From an uncultured Muribaculum sp. (GTDB taxonomy: Bacteria > Bacteroidota > Bacteroidia > Bacteroidales > Muribaculaceae), in contig CAJTSK010000001.1 of the NCBI GenBank assembly GCA_910578835.1, forward strand, positions 1-64,000: a stretch of DNA of 64,000 bases, given 5' to 3'. Of this stretch, positions 7,544 to 16,972 are shown piece by piece (positions within the stretch are counted from its first letter, which is position 1; every line of letters begins with the position of its first letter). A model generated the notes under the pieces. That model had not been told where the DNA came from, did not search any database, and worked only from the letters and a program-made list of their open reading frames with translations. Made by a program: the position numbers and the translations under genes.

Positions 7544-8718
7544 CGTTGCGACGGTTTGAGTGATGCGATGTCATCGCCTGTGGGTGACTGGAATACTTTA
7601 AGCCCAAACTCGTTGACCACCGCGATGGCATGGTCAAAAATGTCGGCCTGGATATACTCGTAGCGTTTCCACTCTGTGGTGGCAGTGAAAAAGTATAGCT
7701 CTACGGGGAGTCCCTGCGGGGTAGGCTGCAGCTGGCGTATCATTATCATCGTGTTTTTGTCCACGTTAGGATGGTTGGTGATGTAGTGTTCGAGATAGTG
7801 GCGGAATATCTTGAGGTTGACCTCCCGCTTTCCGCAACGTTCGAGACTCTCAAACCATTTTTCGGCAGCGTATCCCTCCAGCTCTTCATCGGAGCAGAAG
7901 CGTATTGTGTTCATGTCGATGTTGATTGAGCGCATGACACGGCGCGCGCCGCTGTCCCACATGCCGCGCCAGTTTTGAAACGATTCGCTGACAAGCGAGT
8001 AGGGCGGCACGGTTATTATCGTGTTGTCGTAATTTTGTACCTTGACGGTGGTGAGGGTGACATCGGTGACCACGCCGTTGACATTGCGTGAGGGTATGGC
8101 TATCCAGTCGCCTACTTTCAGCATTTTGTTTGCCGACAGCTGTACTCCTGCGACAAGACCCAGGATGGTGTCCTTGAACACCAACATGAGCACAGCCGCC
8201 GAGGCGCCGAGTCCGGTGAGTATGACTATCGGGTTTTTGTCAAGCAATACGCTTATGCCTATAATCACGCCTATGCAGATAACTATCAGCTTTAACATCT
8301 GCGACAGTCCCTGGAGGGGATGATTTTGCAGTCCCGCCTCTTCCGACGATGCCTCGTAAAACCCTCCGAGGAGCGCACACACAAGCATGACGCATATCAC
8401 GATAACATATATCATGATGAGCTTCTGCGCGTAGAAGAGCATGGTCGGGTAGGTGTCGAGTATCAGCGGCAGGAAGAAAAATATTATTACGGGGCATATC
8501 AGGTGGCACGCGCAGTTCAGCACCTTGTCATTGAGTATGTAATCATCCCATTTTGTCTCGGTGCGCGCCGTGATTGAGTGGATGGTTTTTACAAGCACCT
8601 TCCGGCAGAAAAATTCGAGCATATATGCTGCCGCAACGATGAGGCAGAATACGAGTATGCGTTGAATTGTAGACAGGTTGTCGACCGATATACCCATGTC
8701 GACCATTATATCTTCCAT
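7540..8718 (-). CDS. mechanosensitive ion channel, MscS family (YbdG-like)
   Basis: About 392 residues from ATG 8718 (MEDIMVDMGISV); an upstream in-frame ATG at 8772 adds a sequence without family character. Four or five membrane segments lie in residues 15-175. The pore-lining segment is in LTGLGASAAVLMLVFKDTILG, with the glycine/alanine packing of MscS TM3. The beta domain follows (VGDWIAIP, NGVVTDVTLTTVKVQNYDN, then VPPYSLVSESFQNW) and then a longer cytoplasmic cage domain. The protein should sit in the inner membrane and open on hypo-osmotic shock. It is coupled to the TIGR02757 gene. Confidence 0.9.
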   Translation of the reverse strand: MEDIMVDMGISVDNLSTIQRILVFCLIVAAAYMLEFFCRKVLVKTIHSITARTETKWDDYILNDKVLNCACHLICPVIIFFFLPLILDTYPTMLFYAQKLIMIYVIVICVMLVCALLGGFYEASSEEAGLQNHPLQGLSQMLKLIVICIGVIIGISVLLDKNPIVILTGLGASAAVLMLVFKDTILGLVAGVQLSANKMLKVGDWIAIPSRNVNGVVTDVTLTTVKVQNYDNTIITVPPYSLVSESFQNWRGMWDSGARRVMRSINIDMNTIRFCSDEELEGYAAEKWFESLERCGKREVNLKIFRHYLEHYITNHPNVDKNTMIMIRQLQPTPQGLPVELYFFTATTEWKRYEYIQADIFDHAIAVVNEFGLKVFQSPTGDDIASLKPSQR

Positions 8719-8829
8719 ATATGTGTATAGGGGTTGATAATAATCAGGGCGAACCCGATGGCACGGATTCACCCTGATAAGTTTTTTTATGTCTCCGGAT
8801 ACCGGATGTGTCAGATGTCAGCCGGGTGT

Positions 8830-9558
8830 TTACTCGGCGTCGTCCTCTTCCTTCATGTTGTGGAACACATTCTGGACATCATCGTCATCCTCAAACTTTT
8901 CAAGGAGCTTTTCAATCTGTGCGCGCTGCTCGGCAGTCACTTCCTTGAGGTCGTTGGGTATGCGCTCAAATTCGGCGCTGATGATTTCGTAGCCGCTCTC
9001 CTCAAGATATTTCTGGATGTTGGCAAATTCCTCGAAGAGACCGTAAAGCACGATTTCCTCTTCATCAGGCTCTACCTCGTCAACACCGTAGTCGATAAGT
9101 TCGAGTTCGAGGTCTTCGGTCGACATGCCTTCCTTGGGCTTGATTTTGAACACGCTCTTGTGGTCGAAAAGGAATGAGAGCGAACCCTGGGTGCCGAGTG
9201 TGCCGCCATGTTTGTTGAAGTAGGAACGTACGTTTGCAACAGTACGTGTATTGTTGTCGGTCGCAGCCTCTACCACGATGGCGATGCCGTAGGGACCATA
9301 TCCCTCATACACGATTTCCTTGTAGTCGCTTGCGTCTTTGTCAGTTGCCTTCTTTATAGCGCGCTCCACTGTGTCCTTGGGCATGTTGGCTGCCTTGGCA
9401 TTGTGCATGAGCACACGTAGACGGGGGTTGGTGTCGGGATCAGGACCGCCTGCTTTAGCTGCGATGGTGATTTCCTTGCCTATGCGGGTAAATGTACGCG
9501 ACATGTTGCCCCAGCGTTTGAGTTTTCTGGCTTTGCGGTATTCAAAAGCTCTTCCCAT
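8830..9558 (-). CDS. YebC/PmpR/TACO1 family protein
   Basis: 242 residues, full length. The start MGRAFEYRKARKLKRWGNMSRTF is the extended N-terminus typical of the Bacteroidota branch. Conserved blocks include the FTRIGKEI region, the MPKDTVERAIKKA helix, and YGPYGIAIVVEAATDNNNRT-like text ending in SYFNKHGGTLG. The family has been described both as transcription regulators and, more recently, as translation factors acting at stalled (proline-rich) sequences, so a regulator label alone may mislead. The C-terminus is acidic (EDDDDVQNVFHN, EEDDAE). It is 40 bases downstream of pheT and is possibly co-transcribed with it. Confidence 0.93.
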   Translation of the reverse strand: MGRAFEYRKARKLKRWGNMSRTFTRIGKEITIAAKAGGPDPDTNPRLRVLMHNAKAANMPKDTVERAIKKATDKDASDYKEIVYEGYGPYGIAIVVEAATDNNTRTVANVRSYFNKHGGTLGTQGSLSFLFDHKSVFKIKPKEGMSTEDLELELIDYGVDEVEPDEEEIVLYGLFEEFANIQKYLEESGYEIISAEFERIPNDLKEVTAEQRAQIEKLLEKFEDDDDVQNVFHNMKEEDDAE

Positions 9559-9598
9559 AATATTTCAGTTCGTTATAGTTATGATTGTTTTATTTGTT

Positions 9599-12061
9599 TT
9601 ATCGGAGTGATGCGCCAAGCTGTTTTTGCAGATTGGTTGTGATTTTGCCCATCACGGCTTCAATCTGCTTGTCCTGAAGGGTTTTCTCGTCGTCCTGCAG
9701 GGTTATAGAGATTGCGTAGCTCTTCTTGCCCGGCTCAAGGTTTTTACCCTGGTATACATCAAACAGTTCAACACCGCGAAGGAGTTTTTTCTCGCTGTCG
9801 CGCACTACCTTTTCTACCTGAGCCATGGTCACTGACTCGTCAAGCAAGAGCGCGAGGTCGCGTTTTACCGGATGAGTCTTGGGCAGCGGGGCGTAGGTCA
9901 CCTTCTTTTTGATGGCGAGTTTCACGAGTGCGTTCCAGTCAAGGTCGGCATATATTACCTCTTGCTTTACGTCGCAACGCTTCAGCATCGCTTTTGCCAC
10001 GATACCGAGTGTGCCGAGTAGCTTGCCCGAGCGGGTTGTGATTTCCGAGGCATTGCTGTATAGCGGTGACTTTACCGGTTTCAGCTCTATTTCTTTGCCG
10101 TTGATGCCGAGGCGGGCGAAGATATTGGCAACGATTGCCTTCATATCGAAGAATGTAGCTTTTTCTTCGGGGCGTGCCCAGTTGCCGGTGCGTATGTTGC
10201 CGGTGAGCCACAATCCGAGACGCTCGTTTTCAGAGTAGGGGGCAATCGGATTTTCTGCGGTTGACTCTACCGACATGTCGCGGCTGTAGACTTTGCCAAA
10301 CTCATATAGCATAAGGTCGGCGTCACGACGGTTGACATTGTGTTCGATTACTTCAAGACCGCCGAAGAGGAGCGACATTCTCATAATGTTGAGGTCGTTG
10401 CTCAGCGGGTTGAGGAGCTTCACGGGGGCGTGATGCTCGTCGGTCAGACCCTCGTAGTAGCTTTCGGCAGTGAGGGAGTTGTTGAGTATCTCGTTGAATC
10501 CGGTTGCGGTCAACTGATTGCTTATAAGTTCGCGAAGTTCGTTGGAGCTGTCGGTTATTGTCTTGAACGACAGGCTGGCACGAAGATTGCGTGAGAAATC
10601 GATATTGTTATATCCGTAGATGCGGAGCACATCTTCCACTACGTCACAGGGGCGCTGCACGTCGACACGGTAGGTCGGCACAAGCAGGTCGATTGCCTCG
10701 TCGCTATGGTTGACAATCTCCATTTCAAGTGATTTCACTATCGAGTCGACCTCTTCTGCTGCAAGCTCTTTGCCTACAAGGGCGTTGAGGTAGTCGTAAC
10801 GGAGGGTTACGGGACAAGGCTTGATTTCGGTGGGATAAATGTCGACAGGCTCGCCGCATATCTCACCTCCTGCAAGCTCCTTCACCATAAGGGCGGCAAG
10901 CTTGAGGCAATACATGGTGGCGTTGGGGTCGGTGCCGCGTTCGTAGCGGAACGATGCATCGGTCGATAGTCCGTGACGGCGCGCTGTCTTGCGTATCGTC
11001 GTGGGGTTGAAATATGCGCTTTCAATAAATATTGAAGTGGTGGCTTCTGTCACTCCCGAGTCGAGACCGCCAAATACTCCGGCGATACACATGGGCTTCT
11101 CTGCGTTGCATATCATCAGGTCACGCTCGTCGAGTTTGCGCTCCACGCCGTCAAGGGTGGTGAACGGGGTGTCTTGCTTGCACTTGCGTACAATGATTTT
11201 TTCGCCCTCGATTTTTGCCACATCGAAGCAATGGAGTGGCTGCCCCATGCCGAGGAGTATGAAGTTGGTGATGTCAACTATATTATTTATGGGACGCTGA
11301 CCGATTGCCGTAAGATAGTTTTTAAGCCATTCGGGGCTTTCTCCTACCTTGATGTTGCGGATAGTCACGCCTGAGTAGCGGGGGCAAGCCTCGTAATCGT
11401 CGACCTCCACGGCTATCGCACCGTCGGGACGGTCGGTGGCAAATGCTTCTACCGAGGGACGGCGGAGCTGTGATGGCTCGGCATGGCAGGCAAGCCATGC
11501 GCTCAGGTCGCGTGCCACACCATAGTGGCTCGCCGCGTCAACACGGTTAGGAGTGAGGTCTACCTCTATGAGCCAGTCGCTCTTGAGGTTGTAATATTCG
11601 GCGGCGGGAGTACCCGGTTTTACATCTTCGTTGATTACGATGATGCCGTCGTGGGAGGTGCCGGTGCCAATCTCGTCTTCAGCGCAAATCATGCCGAATG
11701 ACTCAACACCGCGTATCTTTGACTTCTTGATTGAAAATTCGTTGTCGCCGTCATAAAGGGTCGTGCCTACTGTTGCCACAACGACAGTCTGTCCGGCGGC
11801 TACATTGGGCGCGCCACACACGATTTGTGTCGGTTCGCCGTTGCCGAGGTCGACGGTGGTTATGTGCAGATGGTCACTGTTGGGGTGTTCAACGCAGGTT
11901 AATACTTTTCCTATCACGATGCCGCGAAGACCGCCGCGGATTGACTCGACTTCTTCTACAGTACCCACTTCAAGACCGATGGATGTAAGCGCATCGGCAA
12001 GTTCTTCAGGGCTGAGCCGGAAGTCAACATACTCTTTGAGCCAGTTATATGAGATATTCAT
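9599..12061 (-). CDS. pheT: phenylalanyl-tRNA synthetase beta subunit
   Basis: 820 residues, the full length of the bacterial beta chain. It pairs with PheS to charge tRNA-Phe. Domains in order: the tRNA-binding OB fold (residues about 40-150, with VLTCVEHPNSDHLHI), B1/B3/B4 including the editing site region, the B5 domain, the catalytic-like core around residues 480-690, and the C-terminal ferredoxin-like anticodon-binding domain that begins PLPKTHPVKRDLALLL. The start MNISYNWLKEYVDF is canonical. pheS is not in the window. It has its own promoter at 12114-12145. Confidence 0.97.
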   Translation of the reverse strand: MNISYNWLKEYVDFRLSPEELADALTSIGLEVGTVEEVESIRGGLRGIVIGKVLTCVEHPNSDHLHITTVDLGNGEPTQIVCGAPNVAAGQTVVVATVGTTLYDGDNEFSIKKSKIRGVESFGMICAEDEIGTGTSHDGIIVINEDVKPGTPAAEYYNLKSDWLIEVDLTPNRVDAASHYGVARDLSAWLACHAEPSQLRRPSVEAFATDRPDGAIAVEVDDYEACPRYSGVTIRNIKVGESPEWLKNYLTAIGQRPINNIVDITNFILLGMGQPLHCFDVAKIEGEKIIVRKCKQDTPFTTLDGVERKLDERDLMICNAEKPMCIAGVFGGLDSGVTEATTSIFIESAYFNPTTIRKTARRHGLSTDASFRYERGTDPNATMYCLKLAALMVKELAGGEICGEPVDIYPTEIKPCPVTLRYDYLNALVGKELAAEEVDSIVKSLEMEIVNHSDEAIDLLVPTYRVDVQRPCDVVEDVLRIYGYNNIDFSRNLRASLSFKTITDSSNELRELISNQLTATGFNEILNNSLTAESYYEGLTDEHHAPVKLLNPLSNDLNIMRMSLLFGGLEVIEHNVNRRDADLMLYEFGKVYSRDMSVESTAENPIAPYSENERLGLWLTGNIRTGNWARPEEKATFFDMKAIVANIFARLGINGKEIELKPVKSPLYSNASEITTRSGKLLGTLGIVAKAMLKRCDVKQEVIYADLDWNALVKLAIKKKVTYAPLPKTHPVKRDLALLLDESVTMAQVEKVVRDSEKKLLRGVELFDVYQGKNLEPGKKSYAISITLQDDEKTLQDKQIEAVMGKITTNLQKQLGASLR

Positions 12062-12113
12062 TACTTATTTGCTTGAAAGCGAGCCTAAACGGAGACCCGC
12101 ATAATAATTCGCG

Positions 12114-12145
12114 CAAATTTACAAAAAAATCCAGTCACAGCCAAC
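12114..12145 (-). promoter_or_regulatory. pheT promoter
   Basis: Minus strand GTTG (12142-12145), 20 bases, TAAATTTG (12114-12121). The -7 box is exact and the upstream box is one base off TTTG. The predicted leader is about 45-50 bases. Confidence 0.6.
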
Positions 12146-12186
12146 TTATTTTTTGCTGACCAAAAAATTACGTCACGGATTCTGCT

Positions 12187-12933
12187 CTATTTTGTCGCTG
12201 AAGTCCACATTGTGGGCTGTGTACATGCCTTGCGGTAAAATAGTTCCTCTTCCGAAGGGTTGGCGCTGTCATCATACCACGGCAGATGGCGTAGCGTGTA
12301 GGGTGGTGCAAGCCTGTATGTCTCGGCCGCCCGGGAGCGGTTGAGCCCTGACATTGGTCGGTAAAGAGCCAACGTTGTGTCAATCGGGGCGCGGAAAAGG
12401 TCTCCGTCGCGATATTGCCAGAATTTTTGTTCATGGGCTATGACATCGGCTTTGTTGGCGAAGCAGTCGGGGAGGTCATTAATTGCGAGTGATGGCCCGG
12501 TTTTTATGGCAAACGGTTTTTCCACAGTCATTACATGCAACATCTTTTCAATGATATCGGCAGGACAATCATCGGCAAGCCTGACATCGCTATCGGTATA
12601 GATATACCAACTGTCTTTATATAGATTCTTTGTGTATCGTGATTTCCATAACGCTTTAAACCCGAGGTTGCCTTCAAGGTGTATTACCGTGTGACCACAG
12701 TCTTTATACCAGTCAAGAAGCGGTTTATACGTGCTGCAATTGTCGAGGATGATAATTTTGTTGATGCCGCGCGATGTAAGCGAATCGATAAGGCATTTTA
12801 ATGTGGTGAGGCGGTTGAAGTTGTTGATTATTACCGGGATGTCTTTGGGGTCGGCAGGGGGTGGACATATGTGGCGGGAATAAAACCGTAATACCACCGA
12901 TTTTATGGTGTATCTTATCCGTTTTAGTATCAT
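12187..12933 (-). CDS. GT-A type glycosyltransferase
   Basis: 248 residues. It has a GT-A nucleotide-sugar binding start (PVIINNFNRLTTLKCLIDSL, then KIIILDNCSTYKPLLDWY) and an acidic metal-binding motif YTDSDVRL (a DxD equivalent) near residue 115. The N-terminus is basic and weakly hydrophobic without a clear membrane anchor. It fits GT2-like or GT-A orphan enzymes that decorate surface glycans; donor and acceptor are unknown. It lies 5 bases downstream of the DUF5672 gene, so the two probably form one transcription unit. Only 125 bases separate its stop from the pheT start. Confidence 0.8.
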   Translation of the reverse strand: MILKRIRYTIKSVVLRFYSRHICPPPADPKDIPVIINNFNRLTTLKCLIDSLTSRGINKIIILDNCSTYKPLLDWYKDCGHTVIHLEGNLGFKALWKSRYTKNLYKDSWYIYTDSDVRLADDCPADIIEKMLHVMTVEKPFAIKTGPSLAINDLPDCFANKADVIAHEQKFWQYRDGDLFRAPIDTTLALYRPMSGLNRSRAAETYRLAPPYTLRHLPWYDDSANPSEEELFYRKACTQPTMWTSATK

Positions 12934-12938
12934 GACGC

Positions 12939-13733
12939 TCAGATGATTGGAGATTGATGATCAAGGATGATGGGAAACCAGAATTTACGCATCCTGCGTT
13001 TTTGCCAGGCATGACAACCGAAAGGAAGCTTACGGTTGTTAAGCTTGAAACAGAGCTTCGGGTATTTGTCAAATGCAAAGCATAACGCTTCTTTCCAGTC
13101 AGGATAGGTGAAGCCCAATCCGTGTCGGTTGACCTCGACAGCAAAAAACACATCTTCGTTATACATGTGGTTGCGATGTTCCAGGAATCGGTCTATGGTC
13201 GGGCGTAATTTCCTTGTGGCTGACAGATGGGACTCGATACGGCGCAATGACAGCCCTCCATTGCCCACGCGCCACCATGTCGTGCGTTCGTCGGGCAGCT
13301 TCAGCATATTACGGAAGCCATGTTTTATTTTTGATCCGATACGAAGTGGCATTAGTTTGTAGATGGGGCGCAACAGCCAGGGCGCGCCTACATAATCATA
13401 TCCTTTGTCACACCATTCCTCAAGTTGGTCGGAAAATACATATGCGTCAAGCTGATAGATGAGCATATATTGGTAGCCCGTAAAGCGTGAGTAAAATTCT
13501 TCCGACATCATCAGGCGGTTGTAGCCGGCAATTCCTTGGAAATATTCCGGGGCAAACTCCTCTACTCCGGCATAGGGCATTATTTCTGTCAGTCGTGAGG
13601 TGTCGAGACGGGAGGGCACGATAAATGTAGTGGTGTACTTGCCGAGGTGTCTGGCGGCAGCTCGCAGCGAAATCTCTTCATATTTATTCAGCTCACTTTT
13701 GTAAGCCGGTATGACAACAATGACTTTTTCCAT
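12939..13733 (-). CDS. DUF5672 family protein, probable glycosyltransferase
   Basis: 264 residues from ATG 13733 (MEKVIVVIPAYKSEL); the open frame extends 56 codons further but that part overlaps bioA and has no coding character. The DUF5672 family resembles GT-A glycosyltransferases. Supporting blocks are the opening beta-alpha unit VIVVIPAY, the FQGIAGYNRLMMS segment, and YMLIYQLDAYVF, which contains a DxD-like metal site, followed by DYVGAPWLLR. The C-terminus is rich in Arg, Lys and Trp. It sits upstream of the GT gene at 12187 with a 5-base gap. The pair may add sugars to a cell-surface polymer (inference). Confidence 0.8.
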   Translation of the reverse strand: MEKVIVVIPAYKSELNKYEEISLRAAARHLGKYTTTFIVPSRLDTSRLTEIMPYAGVEEFAPEYFQGIAGYNRLMMSEEFYSRFTGYQYMLIYQLDAYVFSDQLEEWCDKGYDYVGAPWLLRPIYKLMPLRIGSKIKHGFRNMLKLPDERTTWWRVGNGGLSLRRIESHLSATRKLRPTIDRFLEHRNHMYNEDVFFAVEVNRHGLGFTYPDWKEALCFAFDKYPKLCFKLNNRKLPFGCHAWQKRRMRKFWFPIILDHQSPII

Positions 13734-13780
13734 GACCGTTATAAAGGTAGTTATAATATTGTTACGCCGCAAAGTGATGT

Positions 13781-15061
13781 TTAGATTATGCTGATGAGTG
13801 TGCGGCAGAGGGTGGTGAGGTCGCTGTCGGTGATGACGTAGGGGGGCATGATGTAGACATTGCGTCCAAAGGGGCGCACCCAGATGCCGTTGGCGACACA
13901 TTTTTTCTGAAATTCACCTACATTTACCGGCTCTTTCATCTCGACCACGCCTATGGTGCCAAGTACCCTTACCTCCTTCACCTGCGGGAGTGACGCCGCG
14001 GGGGCGAGTTCGCGCTTTATGATTGTCTCGATATGCTTTATGCGCGCCTCCATGTCTTGACCGTGCAGAAGCTTTATTGACTCGCATGCTATCGCACACG
14101 CAAGGGGATTTGCCATGAATGTGGGTCCGTGCATCAATACTCCCGCTTCGCCGCGTGATATGGTGTCGGCTACATCGCGTGTCGTAAGCACGGCGCTCAT
14201 CGTGAGGTATCCGGCTGTCAGCCCCTTGCCGATACACATTATGTCGGGCTCGACTCCTGCCCATTCCCAGGCAAAGCATTTGCCTGTGCGCCAAAAGCCC
14301 GTGGCTATTTCGTCAAATATCAGCAACACTCCGTAACGGTCGCATAGATTGCGCGCCTCGACAAGATATTGCGGGTGATAAAAACGCATGCCGCCCGCGC
14401 CTTGCACAATCGGCTCAAGTATTAGCGCTGCTATCTCTTCGTGGTGCTCTTTAAGTGTAGCTTCCAGCGGGGCTATGGCGTCGTGATGCCATTCGTCATA
14501 AAACCCTACAGAGGGCGATTCCACGAAATAGCGTATAGGGAGCGCAGGTCCGAAAGCTCCGTGCATGCCTGTCACCGGGTCACATACGCTCATGGCATTC
14601 CATGTGTCGCCGTGATATCCTGACCGTATGGTCACAAAATTACTTTTCTTATGGTCGCCGCTCTTGGCTATCGCCGCCTGTACAGCCATTTTCATCGCCA
14701 CTTCCACTGCAACCGAGCCTGAGTCGGCATAAAATATATTATGCATCGAAGGCGGCACTATTTCGAGGAGCAGCTTGCCAAGTTCTATTGCCGGCTCGTG
14801 GGTGAATCCGCCAAACATTACATGTGACATTTTCGATACCTGGCTATTGATTGCCTCGTTGATTGCGGGATGGTTGTAGCCATGTATCGTACACCACCAT
14901 GACGACATGCCGTCGATTAGCTCAGTTCCGTCGGCAAGGCGTATGCTGGTGCCTCGGGCGGAGTCTACTTTATATGTGGGGAGAGGGTTTATCGTGGATG
15001 TATAGGGATGCCACAGGTGTTCGCGGTCCCAGTCGTCGTGAAGTGAATTGTGGTCGGTCAT
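13781..15061 (-). CDS. bioA: adenosylmethionine-8-amino-7-oxononanoate aminotransferase
   Basis: 426 residues. BioA transfers an amino group from S-adenosylmethionine to 7-keto-8-aminopelargonate to make 7,8-diaminopelargonate. It is a class III PLP aminotransferase: LWHPYTS at the N-terminus is a BioA signature, MSSWWCTIHGYNHP follows, LIFDEIATGFWRTG carries the PLP-binding aspartate, and IGKGLTAGY contains the PLP lysine. The rest of the biotin genes in the window lie 13 kb away (bioF-bioGC-bioD). bioA has a perfect promoter of its own at 15085-15116 and a 47-base gap to the DUF5672 gene downstream. Confidence 0.96.
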   Translation of the reverse strand: MTDHNSLHDDWDREHLWHPYTSTINPLPTYKVDSARGTSIRLADGTELIDGMSSWWCTIHGYNHPAINEAINSQVSKMSHVMFGGFTHEPAIELGKLLLEIVPPSMHNIFYADSGSVAVEVAMKMAVQAAIAKSGDHKKSNFVTIRSGYHGDTWNAMSVCDPVTGMHGAFGPALPIRYFVESPSVGFYDEWHHDAIAPLEATLKEHHEEIAALILEPIVQGAGGMRFYHPQYLVEARNLCDRYGVLLIFDEIATGFWRTGKCFAWEWAGVEPDIMCIGKGLTAGYLTMSAVLTTRDVADTISRGEAGVLMHGPTFMANPLACAIACESIKLLHGQDMEARIKHIETIIKRELAPAASLPQVKEVRVLGTIGVVEMKEPVNVGEFQKKCVANGIWVRPFGRNVYIMPPYVITDSDLTTLCRTLISII

Positions 15062-15084
15062 GTAGTTGTCGTTGTTTTATACCG

Positions 15085-15116
15085 CAAAAATAGCAATAAT
15101 TGTGGTGTGGTGCAAA
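15085..15116 (-). promoter_or_regulatory. bioA promoter
   Basis: Minus strand TTTG (15113-15116), 20 bases, TATTTTTG (15085-15092), both boxes exact. It is about 24 bases upstream of the bioA ATG. No BirA-like palindrome was evident by eye around it. Confidence 0.7.
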
Positions 15117-15125
15117 ATGAAATAA

Positions 15126-15171
15126 AGCCACCCCTCCGAGACAGCGTTGACAAACTGCCGGAGGGGTGGCT
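15126..15171 (-). terminator. strong terminator after the secreted 524-residue protein
   Basis: A 13-base perfect stem (15126-15138 with 15159-15171, AGCCACCCCTCCG and its complement), loop about 20 bases, followed on the minus strand by a T-rich stretch. It is 20 bases past the stop at 15192, and just upstream of the bioA promoter, insulating the two. Confidence 0.8.
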
Positions 15172-15191
15172 CGTTGATTTGTGGAATATGG

Positions 15192-16757
15192 CTATTTTAT
15201 GACTTTTGATGTCTTTACCGACCCGTCGGCAAGACGGTCACGGCGTATGGCTATTGAGCCAGCCGCAGGCGATTCGATGCGTACTCCCTGAAGGTTATAC
15301 CACTCGGTTGCCACCGGCTCGGCGCTGCTATCGGTTACTGTCTCGATACCGGCTGTGCCGACTTTTGCCGATTTACGGGTCTCGCCGTTGACAACATATG
15401 CACTCTGGATAGCAATTTCCGGTAACTCTTCCATCTGTAGCACAATGGAATGGTCAGGCGACATGCCGTTTGTCACAACCACTCCTGTCATGGAGAAGTT
15501 ATAAGGAATGTCGGTGAGTGGCTCGGTTAGTGAAGGATATGCTTCGGGGGTAAATGTGAATATCTCATCATTTATAAATATGTTGTAATACATATTTTCG
15601 GGGTTGATGAAGTTACCGTCGGTGTCTGTCGAGGGAATGCTGACGCTTACCTCTCTTCCATATGGTGCGTAGTAGTCACCTACGTAGTTTATTGACGGTG
15701 TTGCCGGTGTGGCTATGGTCTCGTTGAATTTGGTGAAGGTGGCATTTAAAAGGGTAGAACCCGCGGGCATACCGGGGTTGGCGGTTTTCATGCCGAAAGT
15801 CATTAGCATGGCATTGTCGGCAACATATGTATCGCCTTCTTTTGTAAGGGTCACTGACGGCTCCGGTATAAAGTGAATCTCGGGGTCACCCCATTCACTG
15901 ACTCCTTCTTCTGTCGACGCTGCCTGGAAGAAATAGTAGTACATTTCGGTAGTGTATATGCCGAGATATTGGTTGGAGTCAAATGTAATCTTGTCGCCGT
16001 CAATTGTGCCTTTTATCCATGACTCGTTGAAGTAGCCGTAGAGACCTTTTATCCAAAGTTCGTTGCCGGTGGTGCCGATTTCAACTATGCGGCTAAATGA
16101 GTCGCCATATAAGCTTTCTGACGTGCAAATATATTGTGCCGTCTCTGTTCCGGCCGGAGGGGTTGGCAGTGTCTCGTCAAATACACTCCATGTAAGGTCG
16201 CCTTCGCCTGAGCCGGTGAAAATATTGTCGCTGTCAAAAAGTCCAATTATGCGTGGCTCATTTTCAGTTGTGGCGTTGAGCTGTGAGAGTTTGCCGTTTT
16301 CCCATTTCATCACAAGATTGGGATTGTCTGTGTCTTCGACAAAATCGAGTACTCCATCAGTTGTGGTGACTTTGGTCATCTTTGCCGAAATCTGTGACTC
16401 AGGTGCGCCGCTATAAGGGTTTGCCGGTTGGATATACACCTCTTGAGGGAACGGGAATGTAACATTGTTGTCATCATCGAGTGTTCCTTTAATCCAATAA
16501 GGGTAGGTGTTGGCAAATGTATCTACCGGTTTATACAGGTAAAAATCTTTGCCGTCAATCACGATTGTGCTTATCTTGCCTTCAATGTTAGAGCGATATA
16601 CTGAACCCCACATCTGAAGATATTGCTCGGAGTGACGGTAGATATTGTTGTAGGCAACTCCTTGGGGTGTTTCTTGTATGCCTGCTGCGTCAACACTGAG
16701 TGGCATTGTTCCACCGGTGATGGCGGCGATTGATAATGATAGTATTACTTTTTTCAT
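15192..16757 (-). CDS. large secreted protein with a C-terminal sorting-like tail, unknown function
   Basis: 521 residues from ATG 16757 (MKKVILSLSIAAITGG); the frame is open to 16787 but that part lies in the promoter-proximal leader. A Sec signal peptide ends near SVDAAG. The body is beta-rich and acidic, with repeated segments of the form WIKGT(L/I)DDD or WIKGTIDGDKITFDSNQ, which suggests two or three copies of a repeat domain. The end (WYNLQGVRIE, then GSIAIRRD) is the conserved tail seen on many Muribaculaceae exported proteins and resembles type IX sorting domains. No catalytic motif is visible. It is monocistronic, with a perfect promoter and a strong terminator. Confidence 0.75.
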   Translation of the reverse strand: MKKVILSLSIAAITGGTMPLSVDAAGIQETPQGVAYNNIYRHSEQYLQMWGSVYRSNIEGKISTIVIDGKDFYLYKPVDTFANTYPYWIKGTLDDDNNVTFPFPQEVYIQPANPYSGAPESQISAKMTKVTTTDGVLDFVEDTDNPNLVMKWENGKLSQLNATTENEPRIIGLFDSDNIFTGSGEGDLTWSVFDETLPTPPAGTETAQYICTSESLYGDSFSRIVEIGTTGNELWIKGLYGYFNESWIKGTIDGDKITFDSNQYLGIYTTEMYYYFFQAASTEEGVSEWGDPEIHFIPEPSVTLTKEGDTYVADNAMLMTFGMKTANPGMPAGSTLLNATFTKFNETIATPATPSINYVGDYYAPYGREVSVSIPSTDTDGNFINPENMYYNIFINDEIFTFTPEAYPSLTEPLTDIPYNFSMTGVVVTNGMSPDHSIVLQMEELPEIAIQSAYVVNGETRKSAKVGTAGIETVTDSSAEPVATEWYNLQGVRIESPAAGSIAIRRDRLADGSVKTSKVIK

Positions 16758-16784
16758 ACGCAAATAGATGATTTGGTTATGTGG

Positions 16785-16816
16785 CAAAAGTAGGGAAAAT
16801 GTAATTATTATGCAAA
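16785..16816 (-). promoter_or_regulatory. promoter of the secreted protein gene
   Basis: Minus strand TTTG (16813-16816), 20 bases, TACTTTTG (16785-16792), both exact. The leader to ATG 16757 is short, about 20 bases. Confidence 0.7.
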
Positions 16817-16972
16817 TAAATGTTGGTCTAAATGGTGTTTGTGTGGAAAATTTCTTTGTTTATGCTGTAGTTGGCTGCAAAATGTCATGTAGTATACTGT
16901 GGGTCGGAGATAGGTATGAAAATTTGTGGTTATATGGAAATAAGCTATTTTTGTGAATAGAAATGTTTTTTG

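Noticed and set aside
13734..13901. N-terminal extension of the DUF5672 frame
   Set aside because: It overlaps the end of bioA in another frame and is His/Arg-rich, as expected of out-of-frame reading; ATG 13733 is the family start.
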